Assembly (NCBI RefSeq): GCF_014202765.1
Contig: NZ_JACHHN010000010.1
Location: 62,001-126,000 of the forward strand
Direction of reading: 5' to 3'
From: Silvimonas terrae
GTDB taxonomy: Bacteria; Pseudomonadota; Gammaproteobacteria; Burkholderiales; Chitinibacteraceae
DNA: 64,000 bases
The notes under the pieces were generated by a model. The model was not told where the DNA came from, did no database searches, and saw nothing but the letters and a program-made list of their open reading frames with translations. The position numbers and the translations under genes were made by a program. Of the stretch, positions 36,702-46,144 are shown in pieces (position 1 is the first letter of the stretch; each line of letters begins with the position of its first letter).

Positions 36702-37187
36702 TCAGGCGTTTTTTTGATCAAGGCGATACGGATCATCATAACCTAAAGACATGACGATCTGACTTTCCAGTGCTTCCATTGCCTCGGCTTCATCGTCTTC
36801 GATGTGGTCATAGCCCTGCAGATGAAGCAAGCCGTGTACCAGCAGATGGCAGTAGTGCGAGTCCAGGCTTTTGCCTTGCTCGCTCGCCTCACGCTCCACC
36901 ACTGGCGCGCACAGCACCAGATCGCCCATCAAAGGCAGGCCGGGGATCTGGGGCATGTCACCGTCTTCATCAAAAGTGAACGTCAGCACGTTGGTGGCGT
37001 AATCTTTGCCGCGGTATTCACGGTTCAGCGTCTGCCCTTCTTCGGCATCGACCACACGCACGGTGACTTCGGCCTGCTTCACATTGGGGCGTAAAGCGGC
37101 CTCGGCCCAGAGTTTGAGCTGACTCTTGGGCGGGATGCCGGCGGCTGCAGATTCAATCTGCAGCGCCAGTTTCAGTTTCTTGCTCAT
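36702..37187 (-). CDS. ybeY: Endoribonuclease YbeY (rRNA maturation/quality control)
   Basis: This 161-residue protein carries the zinc-binding H-x3-H-x5-H motif in VHGLLHLQGYDHIEDDEAEA, plus NREYRGKDYATNVLTFTF. YbeY takes part in 16S rRNA 3' processing and ribosome quality control. Its ATG overlaps the phoH stop (ATGA). Confidence 0.95.
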   Translation of the reverse strand: MSKKLKLALQIESAAAGIPPKSQLKLWAEAALRPNVKQAEVTVRVVDAEEGQTLNREYRGKDYATNVLTFTFDEDGDMPQIPGLPLMGDLVLCAPVVEREASEQGKSLDSHYCHLLVHGLLHLQGYDHIEDDEAEAMEALESQIVMSLGYDDPYRLDQKNA

Positions 37188-38227
37188 TGCGCCTCACCGC
37201 CGGCCTGTTCGGCGCGTTTTTGCGCTTCGCGTTCCGCCTTGCGTTGGGCGGCTTCAATCTCACGCTGTTTGGTGGCTTTGTCGTAGGCATCGACAATCTT
37301 CTGCACCAGCGGATGACGCACCACGTCTTCACTATTGAAGTAGTGCAACGCAATGCCACGGACATTGAGCAGGACTTCCTGGGCGTCAACCAGCCCGGAT
37401 TTCTGGTTCTTGGGCAAGTCCACCTGAGTCGGGTCGCCCGTGATCACGGCCTTGGAGCCAAAGCCGATCCGCGTCAGGAACATTTTCATTTGTTCTGGCG
37501 AGCTGTTCTGGGCTTCATCCAGAATCACAAACGAGTGATTGAGCGTGCGGCCGCGCATAAAGGCCAGCGGAGCAATTTCGATAATGCCTTTTTCGAACAG
37601 CTTGGTGACCTTGTCAAAGCCCATCAGGTCATACAGCGCGTCGTATAGCGGGCGCAGATAGGGGTCTACCTTCTGCACCAGGTCGCCCGGCAGGAAGCCC
37701 AGTTTTTCACCCGCTTCCACCGCCGGACGTACCAGTACCAGGCGTTTGACGAGGTCACGTTCCAGCGCATCCACCGCGCAAGCCACGGCCAGATAGGTCT
37801 TGCCGGTGCCGGCCGGGCCTATGCCGAAAGTGATGTCGTGTTCCTGAATGGCGCGGATGTACTGCGACTGGCGCGGGGTGCGGCCACGCAAATCAGAACG
37901 GCGCGTGCGCAACTGGGGCATGCCATCTTCTGCGCCATCGTACTCGGCCGGGTTGGACAACTCGATCAGGCCCAACTGGACGTCATCGAGTTCCAGTTCT
38001 TCATCGGCCTCGTTGTAAAAGTGTTCCAGCGCGGTAATCGCCAGTTCCACTTTTTTACTGGGGCCAGTGATCTTGAAGTGCTCCTGGCGACGGGCAATGG
38101 TGACGTCCAGTGCGGTTTCGATCTGCTTGATGTTTTCATCCAGCGCGCCGCACAGATTGGCTAGCCGGCGGTTGTCCACCGGCGTGAAGGAAACGGTTTG
38201 CGTATTCAAGGTGGGTTTGTTTTCCAC
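37184..38227 (-). CDS. ybeZ: PhoH-like ATPase (YbeZ)
   Basis: This 347-residue protein has an N-terminal KH-like RNA-binding region and a PhoH P-loop domain. Walker A is GIGPAGTGKTYLAVACA, Walker B is HSFVILDEAQNSSPEQMKMF, and GDPTQVDLP follows. It is a partner of YbeY in rRNA metabolism. The charged tail is rich in Arg/Glu. The 3' end overlaps ybeY by 4 bases. Confidence 0.95.
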   Translation of the reverse strand: MENKPTLNTQTVSFTPVDNRRLANLCGALDENIKQIETALDVTIARRQEHFKITGPSKKVELAITALEHFYNEADEELELDDVQLGLIELSNPAEYDGAEDGMPQLRTRRSDLRGRTPRQSQYIRAIQEHDITFGIGPAGTGKTYLAVACAVDALERDLVKRLVLVRPAVEAGEKLGFLPGDLVQKVDPYLRPLYDALYDLMGFDKVTKLFEKGIIEIAPLAFMRGRTLNHSFVILDEAQNSSPEQMKMFLTRIGFGSKAVITGDPTQVDLPKNQKSGLVDAQEVLLNVRGIALHYFNSEDVVRHPLVQKIVDAYDKATKQREIEAAQRKAEREAQKRAEQAGGEAQ

Positions 38228-38237
38228 TGCAAAAAAG

Positions 38238-38660
38238 TTATTTCCAGGTCAGGACCAACAGACCGGAAAACATCAGGGCGGCGCCAGCCACGGTACGCCA
38301 GGTCAGCGCTTCGCCCAGAATCAGTACCGAGAGGGCCACGGTCATCAGCACGCTGCTTTTGTCGATCAGCGCCACGCCAGACACCGGCCCGGTTTTGACG
38401 GCTCGGTAATAGAACAACCAGGACAACATGGTGGCGGCGCCGGAAAACACCAGAAACAGCCAGTCGCTGCGCGAGAGTTTGCTGATTTCCAGATAGTGTT
38501 TGCCGACCACTGTGTTGACCGCCACCAGCAACATGATCACGGCCGTGCGGATGGTCAGCGCCAGATCGCCGCTGACCCGCGCCAGCCCTGCCTTGGCCGA
38601 AACGGCCACCAGCCCGGCAAACAGGGCTGATAGCAGGGCTTGAATCATCCAGCTTTGCAC
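38238..38660 (-). CDS. Single EamA-domain membrane protein
   Basis: This 140-residue protein has four to five membrane segments and matches one EamA unit (LFAGLVAVSAKAGLARVSGD, then FYYRAVKTGPVSGVALIDKS, ending in GAALMFSGLLVLTWK). Full DMT transporters carry two such units, so this must dimerise or pair with another protein. The start is a GTG 7 bases after AAGG; an ATG four codons later is an alternative. It lies 9 bases after the UPF0149 gene. Confidence 0.85.
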   Translation of the reverse strand: MQSWMIQALLSALFAGLVAVSAKAGLARVSGDLALTIRTAVIMLLVAVNTVVGKHYLEISKLSRSDWLFLVFSGAATMLSWLFYYRAVKTGPVSGVALIDKSSVLMTVALSVLILGEALTWRTVAGAALMFSGLLVLTWK

Positions 38661-38669
38661 GGTATCGCC

Positions 38670-39311
38670 TTAGTGACGGGTACGGCTGCCGCGCGTGGAG
38701 TGGCTGGCGCGGGCTTCCGTGCGCTCTTGCCAGTACTCGCGGATGGTTGGGATCACTTCGGGCAGGGCAGCGGCCAGGTCGTGTTCAAATTGCGCCAGGT
38801 CTTCACCGGCGGCCTCGGCCTGCTCGCGCGCTTCTTCATCAGAGCAATCCAGGATAGGCGAAATCAGCTGCATGGCTTCTTCGTCATCCATCATCGGCTT
38901 CCAGCCGCGCGGGTTCAGCGAAGTACCCAGCATAAAGCCGTAGCACCACTGCTGCACGATATCCAGATTACGTTCCTGATCCAGATAGACCAGCGGAGTA
39001 AATGAAGGCGGCTCGGCGTTCAGTTCATCGGTCAGATGGTTATAAACCCGCAGAATCAGGCCTTCGATACGCTCTTGTTGCGCGCGGCTTTCCCATTCTG
39101 GCTTCTCGCCACGCTCGCCCCACACCAGGCCAAACCAGGTATCCGGGGGCAGTTCTTCCGGGCCGACCAGTTGCGCGGTCAGAAAACCGTGCAGCATGGA
39201 AATATCCATAGACTGGATCGGGGCCGCGTCCGACTCCAGGAACGTGGCCAGTTCATCCAGTTCAGCTTCGGTCAGGGTGGTGAGCAATTCGTTATCTTTG
39301 GGAGAGGGCAT
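38670..39311 (-). CDS. UPF0149 (YecA/YgfB) family protein
   Basis: This 213-residue soluble acidic protein shows the UPF0149 core: LDELATFLESDAAP, SMLHGFLTAQLVGPEELPPD, VQQWCYGFMLG, and WKPMMDDEEAMQLISPIL. No C-terminal SEC-C zinc motif is present. Function in this family is mostly unknown. A good SD (AAGGAA) precedes the ATG. Confidence 0.88.
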   Translation of the reverse strand: MPSPKDNELLTTLTEAELDELATFLESDAAPIQSMDISMLHGFLTAQLVGPEELPPDTWFGLVWGERGEKPEWESRAQQERIEGLILRVYNHLTDELNAEPPSFTPLVYLDQERNLDIVQQWCYGFMLGTSLNPRGWKPMMDDEEAMQLISPILDCSDEEAREQAEAAGEDLAQFEHDLAAALPEVIPTIREYWQERTEARASHSTRGSRTRH

Positions 39312-39330
39312 CTTCTTTTCCTTGCCGAAA

Positions 39331-39813
39331 TCACAGCCCGAACAGGCTGCGATGGATTTTCACAACAACCTTGCGAACCTGTTCCGGCCCATGCGCCGTC
39401 TGGCAGCACGGACGGTGGATATCGTCGGGGAAAAACACCGCGAACATATCCGGTCCAAGGTCAAAAAAAGCTTCATTGGCGGGTGGGGCGAAGAAAGCGA
39501 TATCGTGCTTGTCCCACAGATTTTCAATGACCGATTCACCTGGCTGGCCGCGTCTGGCCACACCGTAGCGCTCGGTTCCTGACAGCACCAGCTGGATATC
39601 CACGTGCTGCTGATGGGCTTCTGGCCGGTGTTGCTCTGCCGGCGCGGTCAGCGGGGTCTGGATCATGAAGAACATGCCCTCAACCGCCAGTGGGTATTTG
39701 CCCGGCGCCATGGTCGCAAGATCCTGGCCGGCCAGTGCCGTCAGTGCCGCGTTGATCGGGGCGGGAAAACAAGCCGACCCGTTTTTCCAGCTGGAGAGAT
39801 CACTCAGAATCAT
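39331..39813 (-). CDS. YhcH/YjgK/YiaL family protein (sugar anomerase-like cupin)
   Basis: This 160-residue protein contains the family's double-stranded beta-helix features: VEGMFFMIQTPLT, PEAHQQHVDIQLVLSGTERY with the metal-binding His pair, and FFPDDIHRPC. Characterised relatives (NanQ) speed up anomerisation of N-acetylneuraminate; the substrate here is unknown. It is preceded by miaB and followed by the UPF0149 gene on the same strand. Confidence 0.88.
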   Translation of the reverse strand: MILSDLSSWKNGSACFPAPINAALTALAGQDLATMAPGKYPLAVEGMFFMIQTPLTAPAEQHRPEAHQQHVDIQLVLSGTERYGVARRGQPGESVIENLWDKHDIAFFAPPANEAFFDLGPDMFAVFFPDDIHRPCCQTAHGPEQVRKVVVKIHRSLFGL

Positions 39814-39844
39814 GGTGCATGTCGTGTCAATGTGAAACCCGGGT

Positions 39845-41197
39845 TTAGCGCATTACGCTTTCGGTGGTGACAATTTCGCCCTTCAGGCTGTGCGGCAACG
39901 CTGCGGTGACCCGCACATGCACAAATGAATTCACCAGCCGCGCGTTGCCGTCAAAGTTGACGATGCGGTTATTGTCAGTGCGCCCGGCCAACTGGTTGCT
40001 GTCCTTGCGGCTGATCCCTTCTACCAGCACGCGCTGCACGGTGCCGACCATATTGCGGTTGACTTCATCTGCCAGGTCCTGGATGCGGGCCTGCAGACGC
40101 AACAACCGTTTGGTCTTTGCATCTTCCGGCACGTCATCGGCCAGATCGGCGGCCGGGGTACCTGGGCGGCGGCTGTAGATAAAGCTGAAACTGGCGTCAA
40201 AGCCGACGTCATCGATCAGCTTCATGGTCTTTTCGAAGTCTTCGTCGGTTTCGCCCGGGAAGCCGACAATAAAGTCGGACGACAGGCAGATATCCGGTCG
40301 TGCTTCACGCAGTTTGCGGATCAGCGACTTGTATTCCAGCGTGGTGTAACCACGCTTCATGTTCACCAGCACGCGGTCAGACCCGGCTTGCACCGGCAAA
40401 TGCAGGTGACTGACCAGCTTGGGCAGCTTGCGGTAGCAATCCACAATGCGTTGCGTCATTTCCCGCGGGTGGCTGGTGGTGTAGCGGATGCGTTCAATAC
40501 CCGGCACTTCATGCACGTATTCCAGCAGCATGGCGAAGTCGGCAATGTCGTCTTCCTCGCCATCCAGCATGCGGCCGCGGTAGGCGTTGACGTTCTGCCC
40601 CAGCAGCGTGACTTCTTTCACGCCTTGCTGGGCCAGACCGGCGACTTCGGCCAGTACGTCTTCAAACGGGCGGCTGACTTCCTGGCCGCGCGTGTACGGC
40701 ACGATGCAGAAGGAGCAGAACTTGGAGCAGCCTTCCATGATCGACACAAACGCGGTGGCGCCTTCAACCCGTGCTGGCGGCAGATGATCGAATTTTTCGA
40801 TTTCCGGGAAAGAGATATCCACCTGGCTTTTGCCGGAGGAACGACGCTCGGCAATCATGCCAGGCAAGCGGTGCAGCGTTTGCGGGCCGAAAACCACATC
40901 CACATAAGGTGCGCGTTTGACGATATGGGCGCCTTCCTGGCTGGCCACGCAGCCGCCCACGCCAATCACCAGATCCGGCTTGAGTTGCTTCAGATGCTTG
41001 ACCCGGCCCAGATCGCTGAACACTTTTTCTTGCGCTTTTTCGCGCACGGAACAGGTGTTGAAGAGGATCACATCCGCTTCTTCAACGTTGTCAGTCCGCG
41101 TCATGCCCTCGGCGGCATCGAGTACGTCTACCATTTTGTCCGAGTCGTACTCGTTCATCTGGCAGCCGAAGGTCTTGATAAATACTTTCTTGGTCAT
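39845..41197 (-). CDS. miaB: tRNA-2-methylthio-N6-dimethylallyladenosine synthase MiaB
   Basis: This 450-residue radical-SAM methylthiotransferase has an N-terminal UPF0004 domain whose Cys residues sit in [22 protein letters not shown] and [11 protein letters not shown], the SAM cluster [15 protein letters not shown] (C-x3-C-x2-C), and a C-terminal TRAM domain. It modifies i6A37 of tRNAs reading UNN codons. The start overlaps the stop of the small upstream gene (ATGA). Confidence 0.97.
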   Translation of the reverse strand: MTKKVFIKTFGCQMNEYDSDKMVDVLDAAEGMTRTDNVEEADVILFNTCSVREKAQEKVFSDLGRVKHLKQLKPDLVIGVGGCVASQEGAHIVKRAPYVDVVFGPQTLHRLPGMIAERRSSGKSQVDISFPEIEKFDHLPPARVEGATAFVSIMEGCSKFCSFCIVPYTRGQEVSRPFEDVLAEVAGLAQQGVKEVTLLGQNVNAYRGRMLDGEEDDIADFAMLLEYVHEVPGIERIRYTTSHPREMTQRIVDCYRKLPKLVSHLHLPVQAGSDRVLVNMKRGYTTLEYKSLIRKLREARPDICLSSDFIVGFPGETDEDFEKTMKLIDDVGFDASFSFIYSRRPGTPAADLADDVPEDAKTKRLLRLQARIQDLADEVNRNMVGTVQRVLVEGISRKDSNQLAGRTDNNRIVNFDGNARLVNSFVHVRVTAALPHSLKGEIVTTESVMR

Positions 41198-41535
41198 TGC
41201 TCGGCATTCTTCTGTTGCTTGATAACGGCTTTTTGCTGTTTCAGTTCGGACGGGGTCAACAACCAGATTTTCCAGACGTTGCCGTTGGCCTCGGTGACAT
41301 ACCAGACATCTGCATCCTCCGGGACTTGTTGTGCTGGCACCATCAGATTGTTGATGCCGTAAACCCGGATCGCCGCGGCTGGCGTGCGGGCGACGTCATC
41401 AATGGTCAGCGCGCCAATCTGGTAACTATTGAGCACGCCCAACTGGCCATTGGCGGGAAATACCCGATCAGCCAGTGCAAACGCGGAGACAAACAAGGTC
41501 AGAACAGCCAGTACAACGGCAAACGACTTCTTCAT
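41194..41535 (-). CDS. Small exported protein of unknown function, coupled to miaB
   Basis: This 113-residue protein has a clear signal peptide ([22 protein letters not shown]). The mature part contains [20 protein letters not shown] and [15 protein letters not shown], then a charged tail [15 protein letters not shown]. No known family is recognised. The 4-base overlap with miaB means translation is coupled although the products act in different compartments. Confidence 0.7.
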   Translation of the reverse strand: MKKSFAVVLAVLTLFVSAFALADRVFPANGQLGVLNSYQIGALTIDDVARTPAAAIRVYGINNLMVPAQQVPEDADVWYVTEANGNVWKIWLLTPSELKQQKAVIKQQKNAEQ

Positions 41536-41753
41536 GGGGTGTGTTATCCCGTTGAAAAACAGACAATTTTAGCAATTCGGCGCTCGCTTTGAAAGCCGGC
41601 CGGTCTAATAGCGTGCGCCAGTGCGCGGGCGCCTGCTGTGGACTTTAGCGGTTGGCTGCTGTTTCGGGGATGTTGCCTGCAATTCGCCGCTGTTTTCCTG
41701 ACTGAAGGCAGCCTGGGCCGGATAAAATCATCGCCCCATCCACGTGGTTGTGG

Positions 41754-42020
41754 TCAGCGCAGTACACCCAACCACTTGAGGATGGCGATCAACACGGCAG
41801 AACCCAGCACGCCGAACGCAATACCGGCCAGCGAAAAATGACCCGCCCGCCAGGCGGCGCCAATATGCAGCACATCGCCAAACAACCAGCGACCCAGGGC
41901 CGAGCCGATGATCCCGATCAGCATATTGAGCACCCAGCCTTGCTGCGTGCCGGTGTCCATGACCTTGCCGGCAATCCAGCCAATGAAAGCGCCCACCAGC
42001 AATGTGAGTATCCAGCCCAC
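41754..42020 (-). CDS. GlsB/YeaQ/YmgE family stress-response membrane protein
   Basis: This 88-residue protein has three membrane helices. The first hydrophobic segment (ILTLLVGAFIGWIAGKVM) is followed by a Gly-rich loop, LNMLIGIIGSALGRWLFG, and LAGIAFGVLGSAVLIAIL, the transglycosylase-associated/GlsB signature. It lies 12 bases after kdoO on the same strand, so an operon is likely. Confidence 0.9.
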   Translation of the reverse strand: MGWILTLLVGAFIGWIAGKVMDTGTQQGWVLNMLIGIIGSALGRWLFGDVLHIGAAWRAGHFSLAGIAFGVLGSAVLIAILKWLGVLR

Positions 42021-42032
42021 GGTTGTCCTTTG

Positions 42033-42911
42033 TCAGCCTTGAACCAGCGCGCGGCCGGTGATTTTTTCCAGTGTGGCCAGCGGCGCACGGGCCGGATCGG
42101 CCATGTCACGGGCCGGCAGGAAATACGTTTGTTCCATCATGAATTGTCCGGACATGACCGCGTGCGATGCCTGGTCAGAAAAACAGACCCAGATGCAACC
42201 CGGCGGAAAGGCCATGGTCTCTTGTGGGCATTCTTTCTGGTAGGTCAAGTCCGCTTTCATGGCGTCGTGCAGGTGCAGCATGATGTGATCATAAGCACTG
42301 CGCGGGCGCTTGGTGATCTTGAGGGCGGCCATCAGTGCGGCGGAGCCGGGCCACTGGCGCGGTACGCGGGGCAGCATGCGCTTTGCCATGTCGCCAAACG
42401 GTTCGCCCACACGCCAGACGCGGGGTTCGCCATTGGGGTTTACATTGGTGAACACCCGCAAGATGCGCTCGCCATAATTGGGGCGTGACGGGAAGGCGTC
42501 CACGTGCAGGCGGCTATCGTCCTTGCGCCAGGAGGTCTGGCGGGTTTCCACGCGATGCAAGCGCAGGCTGGTCGGCGCGGTTCTGAGCTTGCCGGTGTAT
42601 TCCGGAAACAGTGCGCGCACAAGGTTATCTGCGGTATTGAAGTAACGGGTGATCAGTTCCCGGACTGCGTTTTCGTTGTCCGCGCCACCCAGCACGCCAT
42701 GGAGTTTGCCGTTGGCTTGATCCAGGCTGATGTTCTTGCGTTCCGGATCGGCAATCGCCGGGTCCAGCAACCGTTTTTCCGCTTCGGCCACCGTAAACCC
42801 GCCCTGCGGAAAAAACAGCACCTGGCCTGCTTCTACAGCGGCCAGCAGTGTTTCACGCGGGGGATCAAACGGCGGGCAGGCGGCGTTGACGGTAATGATC
42901 TGGCTGGCCAT
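42033..42911 (-). CDS. kdoO: Kdo 3-hydroxylase (Fe(II)/2-oxoglutarate-dependent)
   Basis: This 292-residue protein resembles KdoO, which hydroxylates the outer Kdo sugar of lipopolysaccharide to Ko. Metal ligands are H136 and D138 (SRLHVDAFPSRP) and a later His in SDQASHAVMSG. The block GKLRTAPTSLRLHRVETRQ precedes them. There is no signal peptide; the enzyme acts at the cytoplasmic face. The ATG follows GGAG at 9 bases; a TTG five codons upstream is a less likely start. Confidence 0.88.
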   Translation of the reverse strand: MASQIITVNAACPPFDPPRETLLAAVEAGQVLFFPQGGFTVAEAEKRLLDPAIADPERKNISLDQANGKLHGVLGGADNENAVRELITRYFNTADNLVRALFPEYTGKLRTAPTSLRLHRVETRQTSWRKDDSRLHVDAFPSRPNYGERILRVFTNVNPNGEPRVWRVGEPFGDMAKRMLPRVPRQWPGSAALMAALKITKRPRSAYDHIMLHLHDAMKADLTYQKECPQETMAFPPGCIWVCFSDQASHAVMSGQFMMEQTYFLPARDMADPARAPLATLEKITGRALVQG

Positions 42912-43094
42912 GGCGCGGGTCTCCAAAGAAGTTCAGACCCGCATGGTACAACAAGCCAGGCGCGCTTTTGCCGGTAACCGGTGCGGCACTTTGCACCAGG
43001 TGCTTACGGCAGGGCGCTTTGTCAGTGTCCGCTTTATATGCAATGCGGCACGCGCTGACGGGATTTTGCCCGCAGAAGGTGTTACTCTCGTGGA

Positions 43095-43313
43095 TTAGCT
43101 CATTTTGCGCAGATGCACGCTGGCACGTTGCCGTGCCGAGTGGACTGCGTGATGCACGATGCCAGCCGGACGGCCAGGAACGCGCAGCCAGTCGGTGACG
43201 GGAATGCGGCGATCGCCTTCACAACGAACGATCTGGTACCAGCCGGCAAGACCGGCGCCAATGGGAACGGGACGAACTTCAACGTTGAAGTCGAAATGAT
43301 GGATATTGGCCAC
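43095..43313 (-). CDS. Small hypothetical protein
   Basis: A 72-codon frame starts at GTG, 7 bases after a strong AAAGGAG SD, and begins MANIHHFDFNVEVRPVPIGA. It is soluble, basic and rich in His/Arg toward the end. I do not recognise it. Another frame of similar length overlaps it on the same strand but lacks an SD, so this one is preferred. Confidence 0.5.
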   Translation of the reverse strand: MANIHHFDFNVEVRPVPIGAGLAGWYQIVRCEGDRRIPVTDWLRVPGRPAGIVHHAVHSARQRASVHLRKMS

Positions 43314-43611
43314 AATGGGCTCCTTTCAAAAGTCGGTATGTATTTTGCTTTTTTCAGATCGGGTAACGATCTGGTGGACTGACTATCAGGAGCTGCGAAG
43401 TGTGGGGTACGTCGGGACTTGCGACAGGCGTTTTAAGCCAGAAAGAAGTACAAACAAGGAATACCTGGAACTGCACCTGAACTGAGTCAGAGGACGCACC
43501 ATAGCCGGCATCGGTTGCCGTGTCAAATATATTGTGCGTCAATAGTTGCTGACGAATTCAGACGTCTCTCAATATGAAATGACGGATTGTCTTGCTAAGG
43601 GGAGTAATGCC

Positions 43612-43794
43612 ATGAATGCAGAAGAAGTCCTTGCGAAAGAAGCAGGAGAGGGCGCGCAGGACAAGCCGCAACCCAAACGACGCGGGCCCAGTGAAGAGGC
43701 CATTGCCAGTGCCAACCGGGCCAAGACGCTTCGCCGCCGGCAGCTGGAAGACATGCTGGAAACCCGTCGTTCTACCGAGGGTAAGGATTTCTGA
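43612..43794 (+). CDS. Small basic hypothetical protein
   Basis: A 60-residue frame begins MNAEEVLAKEAGEGAQDK after a GGGGAG SD. An acidic start gives way to a very basic, helical stretch (QPKRRGPSEEAIASANRAKT, then LRRRQLEDMLETRR). It is probably a nucleic-acid or protein-binding helix, function unknown. It is followed by a good terminator, which supports a real transcript. Confidence 0.55.
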   Translation: MNAEEVLAKEAGEGAQDKPQPKRRGPSEEAIASANRAKTLRRRQLEDMLETRRSTEGKDF

Positions 43795-43824
43795 CGCTTG
43801 CCGGCTTGTACGAATCTCACCCGC

Positions 43825-43850
43825 AAAACCCCGCCCTGGCGGGGTTTTTT
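43825..43850. terminator. Intrinsic terminator (bidirectional form)
   Basis: AAAACCCCGC pairs with GCGGGGTTTT around CCTG, followed by TT. It separates the small basic gene (+) from the HD-GYP gene ending at 43861 (-). Confidence 0.85.
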
Positions 43851-43860
43851 CATGTCCGCC

Positions 43861-44952
43861 TCAGCTTGCGGCCAGCGGCCAGAATGGCACCAAAGACGGA
43901 AAGTGCCTCAACCCGGGTTGTGAGGCAATGCTCTCGGCAATCTGCCGGCCTGGCGCGCTGGTATCGAGCATCTGTTGCGGGTTGCCTGGCAGCGCCACCA
44001 GTGGTTTGTCCGCAGATTCGGATTGTTTGACGACCAGCGCAGTCTGGCCGTTTTCCAGCGTGACAAAGCTGCCACTGGGATAAACGCCGAACAATTTGAC
44101 CAGTTGCGTGGTGAGGTTGGCGTCTAGCTGTTCGCGCGATTTGGCATAAACCTGCGCCAGCGCCTGGCGAGCCGGCAGGCGGCTGCGATAGCCGCGTGGC
44201 ATCAGTTTGGCGATCACAATATCGAGTACGTGCAGCGTGTGCGCCAACGGGTCGATCTCGCTGCCGCGCAAATGAAATGGATAGCCCCGGCCATCGAGCC
44301 GTTCGTGATGAGTCAGCACCAGCGTGTGCAGCCGGCGCAGATCAAACCCGCCGGCGCGCAACAGGCAAGAACTGATCAGCGGGTGGGCATTGAGCACCTG
44401 GCGCTGGCTGGTGGAAAGCGGTGCGTCTTGCACCGCCAGTTCATTGTGCAAGGCCACCGCGCCGACATTCATGGTGAGTGCTGCCAGCATCAGCATGTCC
44501 CGGTCGGCATCAGACAAGCCCTGCATCTGCCCCAGCCGGCACGCCAGCAAGGCGCTGTTGATGGCGTGGTGCGCGGTGTAATCCTGCCATGGGCACAGCA
44601 AAATGGCGGCAATACAACCATCCGGGCTGCGTTGGGCCACCAGATTGATGCGTTCCACCAGCGGGTTAAGTTGCTCTGGCGTCAGATGCCCGGGGGCCTG
44701 GCGCATCAACGGCGCCAGGTGCTGCGCCAGTGCGATCACTTCCAGCAGGGTGTGCGTGGCCATTGCAGGCAAGGTGCCACTGGCATCGGCCCGTGCGCTG
44801 GCGGTCAGGGTGTCCAGAAAACGCGGCTCCAGCCGGAAATCCAGTTCGCCATGCTGAATGACGCGGTTGCGGATAAAAATATGATCGGGCAGATAAAGTT
44901 TCACGGTTGAGTCCGGGCCAATTGTGCGATCGGAGTCTTCTGGACGGGGCAA
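43861..44952 (-). CDS. HD-GYP domain protein with degenerate HD motif
   Basis: This 363-residue protein begins at TTG, supported by an AAGGGAC SD; no ATG is available nearby. The N-terminal about 110 residues are unassigned. The HD-GYP region keeps HHERLDGRGYP (HHExxDGxGYP) but shows LTMNVGAVAL where the catalytic HDIGK motif is expected. Loss of the HD pair predicts weak or no c-di-GMP phosphodiesterase activity and suggests a c-di-GMP sensor role. It is divergent from a GGDEF gene. Confidence 0.85.
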   Translation of the reverse strand: MPRPEDSDRTIGPDSTVKLYLPDHIFIRNRVIQHGELDFRLEPRFLDTLTASARADASGTLPAMATHTLLEVIALAQHLAPLMRQAPGHLTPEQLNPLVERINLVAQRSPDGCIAAILLCPWQDYTAHHAINSALLACRLGQMQGLSDADRDMLMLAALTMNVGAVALHNELAVQDAPLSTSQRQVLNAHPLISSCLLRAGGFDLRRLHTLVLTHHERLDGRGYPFHLRGSEIDPLAHTLHVLDIVIAKLMPRGYRSRLPARQALAQVYAKSREQLDANLTTQLVKLFGVYPSGSFVTLENGQTALVVKQSESADKPLVALPGNPQQMLDTSAPGRQIAESIASQPGLRHFPSLVPFWPLAAS

Positions 44953-45144
44953 GGTGATGTCCCTTTCATTATCGATATATGCAATTGCGCGCCGGATGCC
45001 AACGGATTCTGGCCCGGTCTGCCTCTGTTTACAGGTGCAAAGCCCCCGGGATGCCCCTTGCAGCCCTTCACCTGCACGGTTTGTGCTGCAAGGATGGCAA
45101 TGTGCACTATGCTGGGCCCAAGTTGTGTACCTGCGAGCGCGCTC

Positions 45145-46110
45145 ATGCTTGTTCCTGCCACGCCGCCGGATGAAATGGTCCGGCTTGCCACATTGCGCTC
45201 ACTACGCATTCTGGATACCGCGCCGGAAGAACGGTTTGATCGACTGACCCGGCTGGCCCGGCGGATTTTCCGCGTCCCGGTGTCGATGGTGACACTGGTC
45301 GATAGTGAGCGCTTGTGGATCAAATCTTGTGTCGGTGGCGCCGCTGGCGAGACGCCTCGTGACACCTCATTTTGCGGTCATGCCATTCTGGATGACGCCA
45401 TTTTTCTGATTCCCGACACCCAGGATGACCCGCGCTTTGCCGACAACCCGCTGGTGACCGGGCCGCCTTTTATCCGCTTTTATGCAGGCTATCCGCTCAA
45501 GGTGGAGAACGGCGTGCGCGTCGGTTCGCTGTGCCTGATGGATCAGCATCCGCGTCTGCTGGATGACGAAGAGCGTACGCTGTTGCACGATCTGGGGCGG
45601 ATTGCCGAGCAAGAACTCATTGCCCAGCAACTGGCAACGCTGGACGAACTGACGCGCCTTGTGAACCGGCGCGGGTTTGAGGCGCTGGCCGCTTATACGC
45701 TGGGGGTATGCCGGCGCATGGGCAAACCGGCCACCTTGCTGTTTTTTGATTTGAACGATTTCAAGGAAATCAACGATCAGTTTGGTCATGCCGAGGGCGA
45801 TCAGGCATTGATGGAGTTTGCCGGGTTCCTGCGGCACGGCCTGCGAGAGAGCGATGCGGTGGGCCGGCTTGGGGGCGATGAGTTTCTGGTACTGCTCAAC
45901 GATGCCGACGAAATGCGTGCCAGAGAGATTATTGCGCGCCTGCAACATCAGCTGGATGAACTCAATGCGCGTCTGCAGCGCGGGTATGATTTGCATTTCA
46001 GCGTCGGTGTGACCGCGTTTGACGCCACCCGGCATCAGGCCTTTTCGACCATGATGGCGGAGGCTGACGCTGCCATGTATGCCCACAAGCAAGCCTTGCG
46101 CAAACGCTGA
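45145..46110 (+). CDS. Diguanylate cyclase with N-terminal GAF domain
   Basis: This 321-residue soluble protein begins MLVPATPPDEMVRLATLRSL. The GAF domain (about 20-160) includes ILDTAPEERFDRLTRLARRI and FCGHAILDD. The GGDEF domain (about 170-320) has LTRLVNRRGF, LFFDLNDFKEINDQFGH and the intact active site GGDEF at 243-247. The inhibitory RxxD site (RESD) lies five residues before it, so product feedback is expected. The longer frame upstream looks non-coding. It is divergent from the degenerate HD-GYP gene, and the DHFR-like gene follows at 34 bases. Confidence 0.92.
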   Translation: MLVPATPPDEMVRLATLRSLRILDTAPEERFDRLTRLARRIFRVPVSMVTLVDSERLWIKSCVGGAAGETPRDTSFCGHAILDDAIFLIPDTQDDPRFADNPLVTGPPFIRFYAGYPLKVENGVRVGSLCLMDQHPRLLDDEERTLLHDLGRIAEQELIAQQLATLDELTRLVNRRGFEALAAYTLGVCRRMGKPATLLFFDLNDFKEINDQFGHAEGDQALMEFAGFLRHGLRESDAVGRLGGDEFLVLLNDADEMRAREIIARLQHQLDELNARLQRGYDLHFSVGVTAFDATRHQAFSTMMAEADAAMYAHKQALRKR

Positions 46111-46144
46111 CAGGCAGCGTGACACCGCGTAAAGAGGACCCGTC

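Noticed and set aside
43100-43315. 71-codon frame overlapping the small gene at 43095-43313
   Set aside because: Same strand but a different frame, with no SD at its start; the alternative frame has AAAGGAG at ideal spacing.
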